Source: an uncultured Eubacteriales bacterium (GTDB lineage: Bacteria; Bacillota; Clostridia; Christensenellales; CAG-138). Taken from it: a stretch of DNA of 33,341 nt. How positions within the stretch are numbered: the stretch's first letter is position 1; each line of letters opens with the position of its first letter. The notes under the pieces were generated by a model. The model was not told where the DNA came from. It saw only the letters and a list, made by a program, of their open reading frames with translations, and did not search any database. The position numbers were made by a program, and so were the translations under genes. Below are positions 31,031 through 33,341 of the stretch, piece after piece. The DNA is taken from positions 1 through 33,341 of the forward strand of contig UQYI01000025.1 in assembly GCA_900545265.1 (NCBI GenBank), read 5' to 3'.

Positions 31031-31780
31031 TTATTTTTCCGGTGTCCAGGGGATAAAATGCTCCAGGAAATTGCAAATGCTCTCCACCATGGCTTCCAGT
31101 ATCTTCTCTCCCTTTTCGGCAGTCGCCAGTGTACTGTTACCGTTAATACCATGAGGCGTTTCCATGCGGGATGCAAATGTCACCTTGGGCAGGCCATTGA
31201 CCACGGCACCGGGGAATATGTCGCAATACTCTTCCACCGCCCGGTCCATATGCACCAGCTCCGGGTGGATATGCAGCATGGTTGAAGTTTCGCTTTCGTC
31301 CCCATGGCCGCCACGCTTCTGGATACACAAAGCATCTTCTGTCTCCTTAGCCAGATACTTTATATCCGTTACCGCGATCTTTGCGCCATAGTGGTTATCC
31401 ATATCCCGGGCCAGCAGGCAAAGAGGCAGATGAGTAGATACGCCGCCATCAATGATGAGAAACTTTCGTACTCCAAAGCGCACAAAGCTTAAAAGAATAT
31501 CCTGCACATATGCGGTAAAATGAGCGTGTTCCACGCTGACAGAACCCTTCCACTCCACAAAGGCAGGAAAATAGGCATAGGGCAACGTAGGTAATGTCAG
31601 CACATTGCAGCGCTTTGTGACTTCGTTTGCCACATAATCCGTTACATAGTAATCCGTGCCCATGGGCAGATGATTCCCGTGCTCCTTGGAACCGCCGCCG
31701 ATAGGCAGTACCACTACGCTGTCCTCATTAAGAAGAGGGCCCAGCTGTTCATATGTCAGTTGGCTGATATGATATCCCAT
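31031..31780 (-). CDS. Creatininase-family metal-dependent amidohydrolase
   Basis: A 249-residue cytoplasmic amidohydrolase. Family signatures are LPIGGGSKEHGNHLPMGTDYY (E33, H34, H37 and D43 in the metal-ligand region) and GHGDESETSTML (H159, E162, E164). The usual central NGHGGN motif reads IIDGGVSTHLPL here (H117), which points to a divergent subgroup rather than true creatininase. Known relatives hydrolyse creatinine, formamidopyrimidines or peptide/lactam-type amides. It is encoded between oligopeptide ABC ATPases and a class III aminotransferase, so the imported compound may be a cyclic or blocked amide whose opened product is transaminated. The ATG has AAAGGA upstream and lies 16 bp after the ABC gene. 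Confidence 0.87.
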   Translation of the reverse strand: MGYHISQLTYEQLGPLLNEDSVVVLPIGGGSKEHGNHLPMGTDYYVTDYVANEVTKRCNVLTLPTLPYAYFPAFVEWKGSVSVEHAHFTAYVQDILLSFVRFGVRKFLIIDGGVSTHLPLCLLARDMDNHYGAKIAVTDIKYLAKETEDALCIQKRGGHGDESETSTMLHIHPELVHMDRAVEEYCDIFPGAVVNGLPKVTFASRMETPHGINGNSTLATAEKGEKILEAMVESICNFLEHFIPWTPEK

Positions 31781-31796
31781 GGATTATATTCCTTTC

Positions 31797-32762
31797 TTAC
31801 AATTCTTCTGCGAAATGGCAGGCTGTGAAATGGCCCGGCTCCAGTTCCCTGAGCTGCGGACGCTGTTCCTTGCAGCATTCCCTGGCATAAGGGCAACGCT
31901 TCCAGAATTTACATCCCGTTGGCGCATCCACGGGGCTGGGCACCTCCCCTTTCAGAGGGATGCGCCTGCTTGCCCACCCGCCATCCGGATCTGCCACGGG
32001 AATAGCCGAAAGCAATGCCTTGGAGTAAGGGTGCAAAGGCCGGCCATACAAGGCGTCCGGTGTGCCAAGCTCCATGATACTGCCCAAATACATGACGGCA
32101 ATGTGATCGGAAATGTGTTTGACCATGGACAGATCGTGAGAAATAAACAGATAGGTCAGCCCCATCTCCCGCTGCAGACGGATAAGCAGATTTACTACCT
32201 GTGCCTGAATGGAAACATCCAAAGCGGCAATAGGTTCATCGCATACAATGAACTCCGGTTCCAGAGCCAGAGCCCGGGCAATGCCGATACGCTGTCGCTG
32301 TCCTCCTGAAAGTTCATGAGGGAACCGGCTCAGAAACTCCGCCGGAAGACCCACTTTATGCAGAAGTTCGGCGCAGATAGCCGTACGCTCCTGGGCGGAA
32401 TAGGAAAAATGCACCTTCATGCCCTCCTCTATGATAGAAGAAATGGACATGCGGGGATCCAGACAGGCATAAGGATCCTGAAAGATCATCTGGTTCATTT
32501 TCAGGTAGTCCCGCTGCTGCGCCTTGGTCATGGTATCCTTGTCCTGCCCGTGATAAAGCACTTTTCCGGCGGTCTTCTTGTATACGCCCAGCAGGGTGCG
32601 GCCGCAGGTGGTTTTGCCGCAGCCGGATTCCCCCACCAGAGAAAAGGTCTCTCCCTTACGGATCTGAAAACTGACATCGTCTACAGCCTTTACCACTCCC
32701 CGTTTGCTGGGGAAGTACCGGCTCAGGCCCTGCACCTCATACAGGATCTCGGTATCGTTCAT
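31797..32762 (-). CDS. Oligopeptide/dipeptide ABC transporter ATPase (DppF/OppF type)
   Basis: A 321-residue ATP-binding subunit that powers peptide (or nickel/amide) import. Walker A GESGCGKTT (44-52, K50), the Q-loop around QMIFQDPYACLDPRMS, signature LSGGQ (151-155), Walker B FIVCDEP (171-177) and the H-loop FISHDLS are all present. The C-terminal oligopeptide-type extension (LHPYSKALLSAIP ... CKFWKRCPYARECC) carries the cysteine cluster typical of OppD/OppF. It overlaps the DppD-type gene by 4 bp. The permeases and binding protein must lie beyond the right edge. Confidence 0.95.
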   Translation of the reverse strand: MNDTEILYEVQGLSRYFPSKRGVVKAVDDVSFQIRKGETFSLVGESGCGKTTCGRTLLGVYKKTAGKVLYHGQDKDTMTKAQQRDYLKMNQMIFQDPYACLDPRMSISSIIEEGMKVHFSYSAQERTAICAELLHKVGLPAEFLSRFPHELSGGQRQRIGIARALALEPEFIVCDEPIAALDVSIQAQVVNLLIRLQREMGLTYLFISHDLSMVKHISDHIAVMYLGSIMELGTPDALYGRPLHPYSKALLSAIPVADPDGGWASRRIPLKGEVPSPVDAPTGCKFWKRCPYARECCKEQRPQLRELEPGHFTACHFAEEL

Positions 32763-33341
32763 TCTTCCTTACCTCCGATGCCCTCGGGGGGCTGTACTTT
32801 GGGAGCCAGCGGATGACAGAGCCAGCAGACGGCAGAATGCCCCTCCTCCAGCTGTGTTTCCTGCGGACACTGTTTTTTACAGATACCCATGCAGTATTCA
32901 CACCGGTCTGCAAAGGGACAGCCGTTCAGCGGCAGCCTGAGATCCGGCGGCGTGCCCCGAAGGGCATACAACTCGCTCTTACTGGAAAGAGCCCGGCCCG
33001 GAATAGAAGAAAGCAGTGCCCAGGTATAGGGATGCCGGGGCCGTTTAAAGATATCTTCCACAGTGCCCCGTTCCACGATCTGCCCGGCGTACATAACCTG
33101 CACCCTTTGAGCAAAACTGGCCACTACGCCCAGATCATGAGTCACCAGGATAACGGACATGCCGCTCTGTTCCCGGATACGGCCCAACAGATCCAGCAGC
33201 TGTGCCTGTATAGTCACATCCAGCGCAGTGGTAGGCTCATCGGCAATGAGCAGCTTGGGCCCGCAGGCCAGTGCAATGGCGATCATTACCCGCTGGCGCA
33301 TACCGCCGGACAGCTGATGCGGATAACAATCCAGACGCTCT
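32759..33341 (-). CDS. Oligopeptide/dipeptide ABC transporter ATPase (DppD/OppD type), truncated by window edge
   Basis: The C-terminal 194 residues of the partner ATPase. The frame is open to the window end, so the methionine at 33301 is internal to the signature LSGGMRQRVMIA. Walker B LLIADEPTTALD, the H-loop VILVTHDLGVVA and the C-terminal oligopeptide cluster (CPFADRCEYCMGICKKQCP) are visible. The Walker A part lies beyond 33341. It overlaps the DppF-type gene by 4 bp (ATGA). Confidence 0.93.
   Translation of the reverse strand, partial: ERLDCYPHQLSGGMRQRVMIAIALACGPKLLIADEPTTALDVTIQAQLLDLLGRIREQSGMSVILVTHDLGVVASFAQRVQVMYAGQIVERGTVEDIFKRPRHPYTWALLSSIPGRALSSKSELYALRGTPPDLRLPLNGCPFADRCEYCMGICKKQCPQETQLEEGHSAVCWLCHPLAPKVQPPEGIGGKEE

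Noticed and set aside
30197..31285. Plus-strand open frame of 362 codons opposite the class III aminotransferase and creatininase
   Set aside because: Spans two real minus-strand genes and contains no domain signal.
1..33341. CRISPR arrays, tRNA or rRNA genes, insertion sequences
   Set aside because: I looked for regularly spaced repeats, cloverleaf-like ends with CCA and transposase motifs and found none that I can support.

Overview
The window looks like a chromosomal segment of a Gram-positive Clostridia-class bacterium, probably a gut-type Eubacteriales/Oscillospirales relative. The evidence is the Firmicutes-specific order yybS-like / gdpP / rplI / dnaB, a DnaD- plus DnaI-like helicase-loading pair, a YlmC/YmxH sporulation-type PRC-barrel gene, strong AAGGAGG ribosome binding sites, consensus sigma-A promoters and moderately GC-rich codon use. 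I cannot name the species. Both ends cut genes: a histidine kinase on the left and an oligopeptide ABC ATPase on the right. I saw no tRNA, rRNA, CRISPR array or insertion sequence.

Layout. 1-1810: a two-component pair (kinase, NarL-type regulator) followed by a truncated gene remnant. 1901-4284: a strong promoter, carbamate kinase, an aspartate-aminotransferase-like enzyme (PF12897 type) and a terminator. 4441-7036 (minus): one transcription unit of DUF362 ferredoxin protein, lipoprotein barnase, barstar and a CDP-alcohol phosphatidyltransferase, with its own promoter and terminator. 7128-11923 (plus): DUF2232/YybS, GdpP, L9, DnaB and a terminator. 12250-15047: a Ca2+ P-type ATPase with its own promoter, operator-like palindrome and terminator. 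15197-18220: DnaD (promoter placed for a leaderless mRNA), DnaI-like loader, RsmI, and a terminator shared with the convergent unit. 18311-20265 (minus): a 57-aa small protein, an ECF sigma factor and a 401-aa repeat protein of unknown function. 20428-21925 (minus): a membrane-anchored parvulin-type foldase and a 33-aa membrane peptide, between a perfect sigma-A promoter and a terminator. 21960-23608 (minus): YlmC, NrdR, PgeF. 23669-26112 (plus): a NAGPA-type phosphodiester glycosidase followed by a secreted, membrane-anchored PIG-L-like protein that has lost its catalytic residues. 26117-33341 (minus): oligopeptide ABC ATPases, creatininase-family amidohydrolase, class III aminotransferase and MATE exporter in a tight operon, then a GntR regulator with its own promoter and an M18 aminopeptidase.

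How the genes work together. The central part is housekeeping: replication initiation (DnaB, DnaD, DnaI), translation (L9, RsmI), c-di-AMP turnover (GdpP) and ribonucleotide reductase control (NrdR). The less ordinary parts are the ECF sigma cassette with no recognisable anti-sigma factor, the glycosidase/dead-deacetylase pair, the lipoprotein RNase with its cytosolic inhibitor, two genes whose -10 boxes sit exactly where leaderless transcripts would begin, and the transport/amidohydrolase/transaminase/exporter operon.
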